DNA of 64,000 bases from the NCBI GenBank assembly GCA_023052935.1, contig CM041297.1:4516280-4580279 (forward strand), read 5' to 3'. This stretch comes from Piezodorus guildinii. Its lineage: Eukaryota; Arthropoda; Insecta; Hemiptera; Pentatomidae. A program made the position numbers and the translations under genes. The notes beneath the pieces were generated by a model, which saw only the letters and a list, made by a program, of their open reading frames with translations, was not told the origin of the DNA and did no database searches. Shown here piece by piece: positions 28,868 through 40,259 of this stretch; position 1 is the first letter of the stretch, and every line of letters begins with the position of its first letter.

Positions 28868-29340
28868 ATGAATAATATAGTAAGGAAAAGTATTACGATC
28901 GTGAGAATTTTCGAATTACATTATCCAACTAATTTACACGTTTTAGAATACCCTCAGTTCAAATAACCTTGTCCCGCAACAAAGTCTGTGGGAGTTGTGT
29001 GAGGCAAGTCTAGCACATTAACAAAGAATCGTACGAAATTGAAATTTCATATTTATGACAATCATAAACCCGAGATTTCACAGCAACATCCAAATCGACG
29101 AACCAGTAGAGCCACTTTATACTAAGCATTTTGCAAAGTTTTTACGATTTTCTCAAAAACGGCTCCAACCATTAAATGAAACTTGCTAAATCAATCTAGA
29201 ATTTAATGAGCCTTAATTCGATGTAGGTTTCATTTCGATTAAAATAGTCTGACAAGGCTTAAATTTCAATATTTTTTTTTTTTCTTCCACAGTACCTTTA
29301 ATTTTGTATATTAGAAAAAATAATCATATCATCTTGTTAA
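28868..29340 (-). repeat. HER copy 6, hairpin half
   Basis: Decayed hairpin end, then ATTACGATCGTGAGAATTTT, and HER order up to CATATCATCTTGTTAAC, where similarity stops. Confidence 0.75.
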
Positions 29341-29981
29341 CATTACAGTATAGGTTCTGCTTCCATGAAATATTTTAAAAGCTGCAATAATTAATAGCAA
29401 TTTTAGTATATCGATTAATAATAACTTTACATTTATTTTTGAAACCTATGTACGATTTAGTTTCTGTATTGTATCTAAAATCTTGGATTTGAATGAAAGC
29501 ATATAACTTGTACGATGATGTTCAACGGTTCAATATTGAACTATTATAACCTCCCTCTTTACCTATAACATTTGTAATTTTATGGGCTTACGACCAGATT
29601 ATACTAACTTTACGAATTATTTTATTGCATATTGAATTTTTTAAAGTCTTGTGCTTTCTAACGGTACATTATACCGTTATGTTTCTTTTCATATTTAGGG
29701 AATAGTTTATTGATGACATGGTTACAAAAAATTTATTATTCACTCCTTATGTGAACTAAATTTCAATGTATTTTACTTATAAAGCTACAAGAAAGAATGA
29801 CTCAATTGATATTAAAAACCATATCAAAATCCGTCCAGTGGTTTAAAAAGAGTACACGTGAACCAAGAATTGCGGTATCATTTTATATTGAGAAAGATGA
29901 CAAAACCCACAAACTTAAGTTATTGTTTTATTTAATATTTTATATTGTTATATTTTTTAATTTCAATGAACTATATATGAA
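29341..29981. other. No recognised feature
   Basis: AT-rich. Nothing coding or repeated is seen. Confidence 0.4.
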
Positions 29982-30424
29982 ATATATAGTAAGAGAAAGT
30001 ATTGCGATCGAGAAAACTTCCGCATTCCGGTTTTCAACGGAAATACACGTTTTAGGGTCCCCTGAGTAAAAATAACCAAGTCCCGCCAAAAGGTCTGTGT
30101 GTGGTAACTCCGAAGCGAAAACAAAAAGTCCTATCATTAAAATGAAATTTAATATTTCGGAAAACTATACGTCCGAGATGTTACAGCAACTTTTTCATCA
30201 AATTCAGCTAAAGATGTACTTTATACCATGCATTTTTTTCTCAAAAATGGCTCTTACTATTTTGATTAAACTCTATATATCGATGTAAAAATTGATGGGC
30301 TTTAATATGATGTAGATTTCATTCTGATTGAAATAGTCTGACAGCGCTTAAATGCCAATATTTTAAATTTTCTTCCTCTAAAGTACATTTAATTTAGTAG
30401 ATAAAAAAAAAAAAATAAATATAA

Positions 30425-30484
<60 letters not shown>

Positions 30485-30908
30485 TCTTGTTATCAACGAT
30501 GAAAAACAGGCAAATATGTAAGATGAGCGCATTCGATTTTTAACTAAAGGAGGAAATTGAAAACATAATTTTTTAATGTAATTTTTAGTTTTTGAACATA
30601 AGAGCAGTAATATACATGTATGATATACCGTAGGAAAGCTGAAGATTTTAGAAAAATATTATTTTATACTCAAGCTTTTAAAAGTTAATATAGAGTAAAA
30701 AAAAACTGATAAAACTAAGTGATTGTTATTTTAGATAATAATATAATAGATTTTTTAATAAAACACGTGTTTCTAAATAAATTCAATTTAATTAATTCTG
30801 TATTAGTTTCACTTTTTTTTTTTATCTTTAACTGTATTTGAAAATTATTTAATAGATTTTAAAAACGGAGGTAAGTGAAAGTCGTATGTTGCCCGCAACA
30901 AATTTTTT
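29982..30908 (-). repeat. HER copy 7, complete with internal (TA)n
   Basis: From AATATATAGTAAGAGAAAGT to GGTAAGTGAAAGTCG and GCCCGCAAC. A TA array at 30425-30483 replaces the usual short AT spacer. Confidence 0.85.
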
Positions 30909-31977
30909 TAACTTGTTTTTGTCATAACTGAAAAAACTAAACACAATTGTAAAAAATAACAATTTATCTTACAATTAATAACAGTCTATATGTGAGCTCC
31001 TCAGTTTTGGAACATACGACAAAATGGTAACCAAATATATTTATGCATAGATAATTCACATTTATGCATGATATGTTGATGTATTGCAAATTAATCAGTA
31101 AGGGAAAGGATAGCAGAATAAGATAGAACCACTTTATAAAAGTTTTGACCTTATCGAAAAATGACATATATCGATTATATACAATTATTTTCCTCTCCCG
31201 ATTCAATTCGATATCTCAATGCTTTTACTTATCCCAGCATTCCCTCTTATTTAACCTGTCAGTCCGGCTGATGGCTAGTTTTATCTCGACGTATCGAATT
31301 GAAGTGCTACATACATCAATAATCGATATGTTCCCACTTCTGCTTGTATAGTTAAATGCTATCTAGACATTTTATCGATATGAACAAGCCATTATAAAGC
31401 GAATTAAAAGTTTCAAATGAAAACCTGTTAAGAAAGGTGTGCTAAACAAAAAGATTTGAATATCTTTTGTTTCACAATAGCTGGGTATATATTTCAGGTT
31501 GCTACTTTCATTGTACTCTTTACAGAAACTTAGACAGCTACGGAATAATTAGCAGTTAAAATGTAATCGAATTGGAAACAAAAAAGTTGTTGGGCGCAAC
31601 ACTGGTCTTTATGTTACCTCCTATCTTAATTTTAGAACTTTTACAATTCATATTTACGAAGAAAAAAGTAATCTATGAATATATTTTTTACTACTTTCTG
31701 GAATATTTAATGGATTTGATGATTTAATTTATCCATTGCTAAAATTTACAATATAATGGGATATCATCATCTACAAACCTTTTTTATAACAATGTTATTT
31801 TGAACAAAAGTTTATTATAGTGATTCCTGAAGATGAGGAAAAGTCCCAGTCGAAATAAATTTTGTGAACGATTGAGACTTTGAGTTCAAAAGGGTGTCAT
31901 ATCCTTTCTAGGAAATTTTACAGGATGCGCCAAAATCTCTCATTACTGTATTATTAAACAAACTTATTTAATTATTT
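30909..31977. other. No gene recognised; possible hammerhead-like core at 31827
   Basis: AT-rich. At 31827-31855 CTGAAGATGAGG, a weak hairpin, and CGAAAT recall a Penelope-type repeat end, but helix II is poor and no inverted arm was found. Confidence 0.3.
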
Positions 31978-32072
31978 TTACTTTCACTTAACTATATATA
32001 TAATATTTATTAAGGGAAAGTATTGCGATCGTGAACGTTTTCAACGGTAATACACGTTTTAGGGTCCGATTT
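31978..32072 (-). repeat. HER copy 8, hairpin end only
   Basis: TTTCACTTAACTATATATA, AGTATTGCGATCGTGAA, CACGTTTTAGGGTCC. Truncated after about 95 bp. Confidence 0.8.
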
Positions 32073-32857
32073 CCTAAAAAGAAACATTATACTAAAATAT
32101 CGACAACCTATCATCGAGAACAGAATCGATTTAAGATAACATCGGTATCGCATAGAACTCAGCGATAATAATTCCGCATCTGAGGTTATTTCGTATCGCT
32201 CATTTCCCTGACGGAGATCTCCTCATTTATACATTATAATTCTGCACTGACCAGCCGGTCCTCTAAGCCAGAGATCTAATATTGAAGCCATAATCTCCTT
32301 AGCTGCTCTAGTACCAGAACCGATCTCCAGGATAATCGCCCCAAATATCTATTATGCAAACCCCAACTCTAGTGTAAGCATATTCCATCTTCCCGGAACC
32401 CTAGGAGGGTAGTTTCCGCTTTTAAAGAATATACTTAAGTCAAGTACTGAAGGGAATTTGTATTGGATATGGAACACCTGAGGGGCTGGAAGCCAGTCGC
32501 ATTCATGTTTATCTCTAATGTAAATAACAGATTTCAGGATCTTTTAGGGAACCGAAAATGTAATTCATAATTCTTTTTGCTCCATATTGAAAAAAAATAT
32601 ACATATAATTTGTTTTATATTTTTTTCATAGTTAAATTAAATATCATAGGTAGAAATAATTAGAAGTCCGGGGTGATATTTTATTTTCGTGTGCTATGTC
32701 AGGGACAAACTGCTTGACCACTAGCGTCTAAAAACTGTGCAAAATTGTAGCTTTGTAGAGCGGCATCTAGCGCCTTTTTCGGTAACTAAGGCCGTGCTGC
32801 ACAGAAGAGGTAGGTTTATGATATTTTTTCCAAAAATCAATTATGGCTACGTCTATA
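32073..32857. other. No recognised feature
   Basis: 32090-32530 is less AT-rich than average and non-repetitive within the window. I could not identify a frame worth calling. Confidence 0.35.
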
Positions 32858-33090
32858 GAATCCACAAAATTAAAGGTAATTTAGAGAAAGAAACATTAAC
32901 ATATCAGCATTTAAGCCCTGTCAGACTATTTTAATCAGAATGACACCTACATGATAATAAAGCGTATTAAATTTTACATCGATATAGCCAGTTTCCTCAA
33001 AATCGTTACAGCGGTTTTGAGAAAATCGTAAAAAGGTACAAAATGCGTGGTATTAAGTGGCTCTTTTGGTAGGCCTATTTAAATAGTCAG
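32858..33090 (+). repeat. HER copy 9a, middle part, plus orientation
   Basis: CACAAAATTAAAGGTA through CATTTAAGCCCTGTCAGAC and GTGGCTCTTTTGGTAGGCC. It meets an inverted HER piece at about 33090. Confidence 0.7.
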
Positions 33091-33230
33091 GCATGACTTT
33101 AATTTCATAAATTTTCTTATCTAAAGTACTTTTAATTTATTAGGATTGAAAAAATGCGACTGAATATGAAAGTTGATCATATTAATTACCAACTAAAAGA
33201 TAGAAGAGCAAATTATATATTATATATAAT

Positions 33231-33281
<51 letters not shown>

Positions 33282-33380
33282 GTATTTTTCCGAACGTAAG
33301 AATAGTAATATAGATGTATAATATACCGTTGGAAAGCTAATAATTTTATTAGGATAATGTTATCTTATATCCAAGAAAGT
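33091..33380 (-). repeat. HER copy 9b, middle part, inverted, with (TA)n
   Basis: Continues in the opposite orientation (TCTTATCTAAAGTACTTTTA, ATACCGTTGGAAAGCTAA). A TA/TATG array at 33220-33285 is embedded. Confidence 0.7.
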
Positions 33381-33525
33381 TGGTATTTGCTGATCCGACT
33401 GGTAGGTCGAAGCGTCGATGGAAGGATTGCGTCAAGGCTGATCATGGGGGCTTGGGCTTGAACGAACATTGGACGAGTCTGTGTAGACGGAATATGGTGG
33501 TATCGGCATCGAACCTTCGGTCCAA
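33381..33525 (+). mobile_element. RTE 3' end
   Basis: TCGAAGCGTCGATGGAAGGA, GGCTGATC, TTGGACGAGTCTGTGTAGAC and GTGGTATCGGCATCGA match 23140-23250. 5' truncated. Confidence 0.75.
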
Positions 33526-33607
33526 ATAACCAAGTCCCGCAAAAAGATGTCGGTGTGTGTCTGTGTTTGTGGTAAGTCCAGAACGTAAACGAAAATCATC
33601 CAGAAAG
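33526..33607 (-). repeat. HER scrap
   Basis: GGTCCAAATAACCAAGTCCC then a GT-rich stretch, part of the HER hairpin half. Confidence 0.6.
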
Positions 33608-33927
33608 AGCTAAATATCCCATTTGTTGAAAACTTGGCGCGATACAAGTATACCTCTTTTCATTCCAAACTCCCTGCCCACTCAAACCCACAATATCCGT
33701 GCCCTCTCCTCCATATCTATTCCTGACAACCCACCGAGGCGCCTTAACAGAAGATGGCCAAGAGACCTCCTAACATAAATTAGACATTGGAGAGCTACCA
33801 ATGGGTAGTTTATTCTCAGGACTATCATGTGTTCTAATCATATATAAAGCATATTTACTCGTTATATTTATTTAATACAGTTGTAAATTTCTTTATATAA
33901 ATAAATAAATTAAAAAAAACATTTTTT
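33608..33927 (+). mobile_element. LINE-B 3' end
   Basis: Encodes LPAHSNPQYP-like and PDNPPRRLNRRWPRDLL, then a 3' UTR with CCAATGGGTAG and a terminal A8. 5' truncated. Confidence 0.8.
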
Positions 33928-34465
33928 ACCGCATTTCCTTATTCTTTATCTCTTATTATTTCTCCTTGAGTTAAACCCTAAGGCCCTGAAAAGGACGATG
34001 TTTTTCGGAGCATTAAAAAGAAGGGAGATGGAATAATTAGAGAATTGTTGACGAGATACATTTTAACAAGTTGAATTTCTCTAACGAGTCTTTAAAATTC
34101 ATGAGGCTAAGCCGCTGTTTCTTGATTCTATAAGTTGTCTCTATGAGCATGCAATAATAATAATTTCTTATTTGTTCTGAGATAATTAGGTAACATAACA
34201 AGCGAATGATATGGTTTCAGACATATAAAATATTTTTATTTTCTACTATATTCTAACTTCTATATTTATAATACAAAAAAATATAATGAGCGCAACATAC
34301 AACTTCAAGTTACATCCTTTATTTAAATCAATTCAAGAAAAAAAAAGTAAAATTTAATGGAAAAGTTAAAGAATTATTGTACTTTGAGGTTCGAAGAAAA
34401 ACATTATTGCTAAAGTTATCTATTCAAATTATTATTTAAAGCAATAATTTAATTTTATCTTTTTT
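33928..34465. other. No recognised feature
   Basis: AT-rich spacer. Confidence 0.4.
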
Positions 34466-34775
34466 TCAACAAACTCATCCATAGAGACCTGAATATCCCA
34501 CTAGTCAAAAAAGATACACCTCTTTTCATTCCAAATTACTCGCCCACACAAACCAGCTATCCCCTGTATTCTCTCATCGACTTACATTCCCGATAATCCT
34601 CCGAGGCGTCTGAAAAGACTGTGGCCTCGAGACCTGCTGAACAAATAAACATTGAAGTGCTACCGCTGGGTAGATTCTTCTCATGTCTTTTTCAAGCCAA
34701 CTGTCTGTAAAAAGCACATTAACTTATTGTACTGTGTACAGTTGTACAGCTTTAAATTTCAATAAAAGAAAAAAA
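34466..34775 (+). mobile_element. LINE-B 3' end, second copy
   Basis: Frame-broken NKLIHRDLNIP and PRRLKRLWPRDLL, UTR with ACCGCTGGGTAG, and ending AATAAAAGAAAAAAAA. It lies 0.5 kb from the previous one in the same orientation. Confidence 0.8.
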
Positions 34776-34865
34776 ATATTTTGTTCATCACTCTCTATTA
34801 TTTTTTTAAAATCTATTACCTAACGACTTTTTAAATAACATAACATTTTTTTTTTTACTGTTACT

Positions 34866-35046
34866 CACCCAGATGTGAAATATATATTATACGAAAGTAT
34901 TATCATCTTGAAACTTTTCGAATTCAAGTCCGAATGACGAAGTCCAGCTAAATGGTCTGTATGTGTGTGATAAGTCTACCAGGAAACTGAAAAGTCGTAC
35001 GAATTGAAATTTAATATTTAAGACAACTATACGCCCGAGACATTTC
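34866..35046 (-). repeat. HER copy 10, hairpin part
   Basis: Decayed hairpin half up to ACGCCCGAGACATTTC, where SINE-C begins. The HER continues at 35293-35427 and 35711-35765. Confidence 0.7.
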
Positions 35047-35292
35047 TTGGGAATGACGTGGGGAGCCCGTGGCTGAGTGGCTAGCGCGCTAGACTCTCAT
35101 GCTAAAGTTGTGAGTTCGAGTCCCAGACCTGGCGAGGCTTTTATAAGGATGTAAATAAATGGGGATTCACTCACAGCCTCTCCCACGGGTATGTGAGACC
35201 CGTCACCCAAATGGTGGCAGCTCACAAAATTAGGCGTAGGGAGGGAGTGATGAGCCTACCCTACAAATTGCATCGAGAACCGCGAAAAAAAA
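35047..35292 (+). mobile_element. SINE-C (tRNA-derived)
   Basis: GCCCGTGGCTGAGTGGCTAG gives an A box and GAGTTCGAGTCCC a B box about 40 bp later, a good tRNA-like head (tRNA-Leu/Ser-like). The unrelated body has GACCCGTCACCC and an A9 tail. It is the only copy in the window and lies inside a HER. It is not a functional tRNA: the acceptor stem does not close. Confidence 0.8.
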
Positions 35293-35427
35293 ACCTTTAA
35301 TGATTTTCTCATTTTGAAAAACTCTTACATCGATGTAAAATTTAAAAAGTGACTAATAGGGAATTAACTGAAGGGTTTATTTTACATAAGAATTTTATCT
35401 TGTTATATTATTTAATCTAAAAAAAAT
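35293..35427 (-). repeat. HER copy 10, middle part
   Basis: ACCTTTAATGATTTTCTC through ACATCGATGTAAAATTTAAA, then a deletion to TAATCTAAAAAAAATAAC. Confidence 0.6.
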
Positions 35428-35439
35428 AACAACTGAGAT

Positions 35440-35710
35440 ATTGGCTAGGATAATAGCCTCCTTTGCCAAAGATCATGGGTTCAAATCCGCAGGTGGGGTC
35501 CTAGGATTTTTTAATGGGAGTAAAAAATCCTAAGTTATGCCGTACTTCGGAGGGAACGTTAAAAGGTGGCCCTGAGCCTGTGCGTTGTCAGGTACTCGTT
35601 AAAGATCCCTATCCTAATAAAACCTGAATGGGAAAAATTTTGGACTCCCACTGTAGCATCGTCTGATTAGCCACAGTAGAATAAAGTGACATTAAATAAA
35701 TAAACAAACA
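35440..35710 (+). mobile_element. SINE-A, plus strand, with target duplication
   Basis: ATTGGCTAGGATAA (A-box side), GGGTTCAAATCC (B box), hairpin GGATTTTTTA/TAAAAAATCC, TTCGGAGGGAACGTTAAAAG, and tail AAATAAATAAACAAACAAAC. Flanks AACAACTGAGAT (35428-35439) and AACAACAGAGAT (35711-35722) are a 12-bp target duplication with one mismatch. Confidence 0.9.
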
Positions 35711-35765
35711 AACAACAGAGATGAGTGAAAGTTATTTGTTTCCCTCACCAGATTTTTAATCTTTA
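35711..35765 (-). repeat. HER copy 10, open end
   Basis: GAGATGAGTGAAAGTTATTTG and CCCTCACCAGATTTTT, the terminus opposite the hairpin. Confidence 0.65.
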
Positions 35766-35860
35766 GCTATCTAACAGTATTTTATACACCTTTACTACTA
35801 TGCTTATTTTTCAAATACAATTACCTAAAAAAAATATTTTTTTAATTTTCTCCTTTGTTA
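35766..35860 (+). repeat. HER scrap in opposite orientation
   Basis: ATCTTTAGCTATCTAACAGT through TTTTCTCCTTTG reads in the plus orientation, inverted relative to copy 10. Confidence 0.6.
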
Positions 35861-35861
35861 A

Positions 35862-36030
35862 AAAATCCTTGGGGGATGTCCTACGGGGTAAATGGCGGTA
35901 CCGAGCCGTTGCGTTATCAGGTACTCGTTAAAGATCCTTATTATAATTATCCCAAGAGAGGCAAAATTTAGGACTCCCACTGTAGCATCTTCCGATTAAC
36001 AACATCAGTATAACCATAAGATTAAAGAAA
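35862..36030 (+). mobile_element. SINE-A, headless copy
   Basis: TTAAAAAATCCTTGGGG, GGTACTCGTTAAAGATCC, GGACTCCCACTGTAGCATC. The tRNA-like head is missing and the tail has decayed. Confidence 0.75.
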
Positions 36031-36119
36031 TAAGCAAGCACAAAGTTTTACTAAATGCTTTGATAAGCAAATTACACAAATGAAATACCCCTAGCTATAC
36101 TTAAGTTGATACGTTTTAA

Positions 36120-36545
36120 TCAAGTGATCCTCTGCAAAGAGAAGCTAAATGTCCTTAAATCAATATCCTGGAGGATTGAAAGAGGTCCTGCGGAGGAAGG
36201 TAGATGTGGCCATTAGCCGGGCTAGAACTGCCTGCTCCTGCAAATCGCCTGTATTTAGCTCCAGACCTCTTTTATCAGATCTCCTCCTGGAACTCATTCA
36301 CTCCCGCAACAACTAACAACATCCATAACGCCCCCCCTCTCTATCCCCTCTCTCCAACCCGGTGTCCTTTTCATAATCCTCAGAACTCGACCCTTTGTCA
36401 GCGACTCCCCTTCAACCGCCCTAATCCCAGAAGGCTTAAAATCTCCGCTGAGGGAAATGAGTCAGCATCAGCGAGATGGATGGCTCGGGACAGACTTCTC
36501 TTTAAAGATTATTAATCCTGAGTATTGTGAAAGGATCTGGTAATA
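36120..36545 (+). pseudogene. Probable C-terminus of another Jockey-like LINE
   Basis: A C-rich plus-strand stretch with an open frame 36204-36515. Its end (NRPNPRRLKISAEG then ASARWMARDRLLFK) parallels the NPPRRLKRRWPRDLL end of LINE-A and LINE-B but with an insertion. The upstream part is rich in Pro and Asn, as in the tails of those ORF2s. It has no RT core and no poly(A). Its GC content differs from the surroundings. The family assignment is by resemblance only. Confidence 0.35.
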
Positions 36546-36771
36546 TTAAACAAACAAGTCCTGCCAGGATATAGTCCTGACGGTCTACTAATTTACTGAT
36601 GATAAATGATAGTAAATTATAACTATTTTAAGCAGAGCTAAAATATATTTGTTATCATGGTCCAATTACATATAACATTCAGTTTTAATCTAATAATTTA
36701 GTTTTGATGATTGATAAAAGGAAAAAGAGTAATTTTAGTCTTTTGTAAAGGTTTTTTTTCTTTCACCTTTA
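36546..36771. other. No recognised feature
   Basis: AT-rich spacer. Confidence 0.4.
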
Positions 36772-37050
36772 CATGTGGGTCCCAAGTAATCTTTATAATG
36801 ACCTTAATGTTCCGTATGCTGCTGATTTGGATCGAACTAGGAACCATTCTTTCCATGAACAACTCCACTCTCCAATTTATCTAGTTTTAAACCTTGCTTC
36901 CCATTCGATTCCTCATAATCCTCGGAGACTTAATGGCTTTGAATGTAATCGGAGTGCTGCATATGAATATAGATCATACTATTGTAATTAATTGGCATAA
37001 CATTTATTGAATTTATTCAGTCAAATATAGTTTTAAACAGCAAAAAAAAA
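36772..37050 (+). mobile_element. LINE-B 3' end, third plus-strand copy
   Basis: YNDLNVPYAADLDRTRN, FHEQLHS and IPHNPRRL in one open frame. The UTR keeps CGGAGTGCTGC, and the A9 tail lies at 37042-37050. Confidence 0.8.
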
Positions 37051-37504
37051 ATTTCAACTTTTTTTTTTTCTTAAATTACGATATTATAAGATGTTCTTTT
37101 GCAACTATGTCAAAAATGAAATTATTTTACTATCTCCCCTTTTTGTAGGTCGTAAAATAATTTCTTAGCGTTTTTTTTTATATTTTATAATTTTTTTAAT
37201 ATCAATTTAATCCTCTCTGTGTTTATAAAATCATGTTTACTTGGTGAATAGGTGCATGGGAATTCATTCCCGAAAACAAAAATAGGCTATACAGACGGTT
37301 AACAACATTTTCAGTTTGTATGGCGATGACACCTTAAGAGAAAGCATTGTCAGTTAGTGGCTTGGTTCAAACTCCAGAATTCCGATCTGGAAAGACGCAA
37401 AGTGCTTAAGTCGATCTAAGAAGTTCTAGGATAACGGCAACAAAAAAAAATAAATAAAAAATAAAAAAACATTACCTGAAAGATAGCAATATGCAATTTA
37501 TCAA
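37051..37504. other. No recognised feature
   Basis: T- and A-rich runs. Nothing coding is seen. Confidence 0.4.
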
Positions 37505-37985
37505 AATAGTCCCTATATATTCCTGCCCATAGAACAACAAGTTTTGGTCATTCCTTTCTTGTCCGCTCCACTACTCTCTGGAATTCCCTACCTACTGATA
37601 TCCGTCATGCTTCTTCCCTACCTTCATTCAAGTCCCAGCTATTCCAGTAACTACGGTCATCCGAAACAGATGCTCAATAAGATATTTCAAATCAAATAAC
37701 GATTTAAAAAGAAAACTTATTATTTATTGTTCATATTTTCATATGGATCAATTATTATGAATCAGTTTCAATGTTTGGTTTTGTTTAACACATCAGAAGT
37801 TATTATTTATTTATTTTCTCGTTTGTTTTATTGCATCCTTTATTTTCTTTTTATATCATTTTGAATAAGAATTAATTATAATCCTTTGGGCTTGTGGCCA
37901 GACCCATTGTATATATTAATTATACATATCAATTGTTCTTAAGGGACCTTGTCCCAGAATAAAAATCTTGTTATATTCTTTTCTT
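37505..37985 (+). mobile_element. CR1/Rex-like LINE 3' end
   Basis: Open frame 37531-37650 encodes RTTSFGHSFLVRSTTLWNSL and PSFKSQLFQ then a stop: the conserved last motif (FF.R....WN.LP) of CR1/Rex-type LINE ORF2. The UTR follows with TGTGGCCAGACCC and TTGTCCCAGAATAAAAA, the same end as 1560-1735 and the complement of 4176-4290. Confidence 0.75.
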
Positions 37986-38557
37986 TTCTATTCTATATAA
38001 TTGAATAAAAATATTTACAAGAATCTGAAGTTTTTAGAGCGTTAGAACTTGTTTTACAACCTAATAATAGCACGCCGGTGCTGCCTAAGTTTTCCTCAAT
38101 AGTAAATACTGACATGAGTTCGACTGCTGGCGTTATACCTGATAGGTTGGAACAACTCTGTTGGAACGCTAATGCTATTCCGTTGTAGTCAGCGCAAAGT
38201 TTTCCGCTATCTGTAACCAATGTCTTTCGAGGAATGGCACTCTCTCAGGCAGCATTCGGATTAGTTTCGTCTGTATTCCAACTTGTTGACTACAAGTTAC
38301 AATGGCTCATTATGCCTATCTCTGTAAGTTAGTCTTCAACCGAACTACGATCATTGATATGAAGTCAGTACTACGCTTTCAAATCCAAGCAGATATTCAT
38401 AATATCAAGTGAATGAAATTACGGATAATTAATACATATTAATTGTGAGATATAAAAAACAAGCTCTTGTCTGCGACATATTTTGTTATTATTATCGCGA
38501 TTAAGAAGTTTTTAAAAGAATATACCTTAAATTACTTCTGCTTAAATGATATTTTTA
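37986..38557. other. No recognised feature
   Basis: Unassigned spacer. A 75-codon minus-strand frame at 37993-38220 has no recognisable features. Confidence 0.35.
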
Positions 38558-39443
38558 TTACTTTCACTTACTGTACATAGTAAGGGAAAGTATTGCGATC
38601 GTGAAAATTTTCGAATTCCAGTTTTCAACGGAAATACACGTTTTAGGGTCCCCTGAGTCCATATAACCAGGTCCTGCCATAAGGTCTGTTTGTGTGTGTG
38701 GTAACTCCCGGGCGGAAACGGTGCTATGAAACTGAAATTTCATATTTAAGACAACTGTACGCCCGATACGTGACAAAACTTTTTTCATCAAAATGAGCTT
38801 ACCAGAGGCACTTTATACCATGCATTTTGCAAATTTTTTCGATTTTCTCAAAAACGGTTCCGACGATTTTGATTGAACTCGCTATATCGATGTAAAATTT
38901 AATGTGCTTTAATATCATTTAGGTTACATTCGGATTAAAATGGTGTGACAGGGCTTAAATGCGGATATTTTAACTTTTCTTTCTCTAAAGTGCCTTTAAT
39001 GCTGTAGATGCTATAAAAATAACGATATTATCTTGTTAAGGCTGATGAAAAACTGGTAAATATATAAATTGAATAAATTCGATACCCAACTAAAGGAGAA
39101 ACAGAAAAAATATTTTTTTAATCCAATTTTTCGTTTTTGAACATAAGAGCAGTAATATACATGTATGATATACCATTGGATAGCTAAAGATTTTAGAAAA
39201 AATATTATCTCATACACAAGCTTTTAAAAGTTAATAGAGAGTGATGAAATGAACATAAAACTAACTGATTATTTTAGATAGTAATATAATAGATTTGTAA
39301 TAAAACACATGTTTCTATATTAATTTAATTTAATTAATTCTTTAATAGTTTCACGTATTTTTATTTCTAACTGTTTTTGAAAATTCTTTAATTGATTTTA
39401 AAAATGGAGGTAAGTGGAAGTCGTGTGTGGCCCGCACCAGATT
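38558..39443 (-). repeat. HER copy 11, complete
   Basis: Both ends are present: hairpin with TTTCACTTACTGTACATAGT and open end GGTAAGTGGAAGTCG, then CCCGCACCAGAT. An open small frame at 38564-38791 corresponds to the one at 49213-49440. Confidence 0.9.
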
Positions 39444-39759
39444 TGTTTTATTTTCTTGTGGCAGAAGAACATACTGTTTTTTACCTGAATCCGATATATG
39501 AACGGTAATTTTTTTAAAATAAAAAAGTCTATCATTTGGGAAAAGATTGGGATGCGAGGTTAATTTAACCCGTTTTTCCCCCCATATTTTCCACTGATTC
39601 TTCGCTTCTATTGGTCGCAGCGTGATGTTACATAGCTTGAAGCCTTCCTCGATCAATGGACATCCAACACAATTTTTTTTCAATTCAAACCAGTAGTTTC
39701 GTAGTCTAGCGCGTTCAAACAAACAGACAAACTCTTTAGTTTTATAATATTAATATAGA
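39444..39759 (-). mobile_element. Helitron 5' end fragment
   Basis: Minus strand starts A|TCTATATTAATATTATAAAA, then GAGTTTGTCTGTTTGTTTG and AACGCGCTAGA, then an open region (ERARLRNYWFELKKN, LIEEGFKLCNITLRP). This 5' end is widespread in insect Helitrons: TC at the tip and insertion after A are the Helitron signature. No Rep/helicase and no 3' hairpin are seen. It is cut off by HER copy 11. Confidence 0.65.
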
Positions 39760-39937
39760 TCCAATTCTTTGGTTAGTGTTAATAAGCACGTGAAATTCAT
39801 TCTTCTGCTTCTTCCAAAAAAACAAAAAATTCCTTGCATCTTCTCATCCAAAAAACAACTTTTGGATCGTCCATTAAGAGTATTTGCCATTTTATTTGGA
39901 TTATAGTAAGCTCCTTAAGATAAAATGTAGCTCCTTT
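39760..39937. other. No recognised feature
   Basis: Short spacer before a HER. Confidence 0.35.
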
Positions 39938-40240
39938 CACATCAAAGTATCGCGACCTTGAAAATTTTAGAATTCCAGTTTTCAGCGGAAATACAGATTT
40001 TAGGGTCCTTTGAGTCCAGATAACCAAGTCCCGCAAAAAGATCCGTGTGTGGTAATTGTAATGTAAAAATGAAAAGTCATATGAAACTGAGAGTTTATAT
40101 TTAAGAAAACTATACACCCGAGATGTTACAGTAACATTTTAATCAAAATGAGCTTACCAAAAGAGCCACATTATTTTATTAATCAAAAGTACCTTTAATT
40201 TTGTTGATTTTATGAAAATAACCATATCATTAGTTGAACG
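39938..40240 (-). repeat. HER copy 12, hairpin half without the palindrome
   Basis: GTATCGCGACCTTGAAAATTTT, CCAGATAACCAAGTCCCGC, ATGAGCTTACCAAAAGAGCC, then a deletion to the AAAGTACCTTTAATTTTG block. Confidence 0.75.
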
Positions 40241-40259
40241 AAGTCAATATACAATAAAA

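Noticed and set aside
35047..35133. Functional tRNA gene
   Set aside because: A and B boxes are present, but the acceptor stem does not close and a SINE body with an A tail follows. The SINE-A and SINE-B heads fail for the same reason.
34866..35765. LTR retrotransposon (flanking similar blocks)
   Set aside because: The similar blocks are parts of one HER split by two SINEs. No gag, protease, integrase or primer-binding site was seen anywhere in the window.
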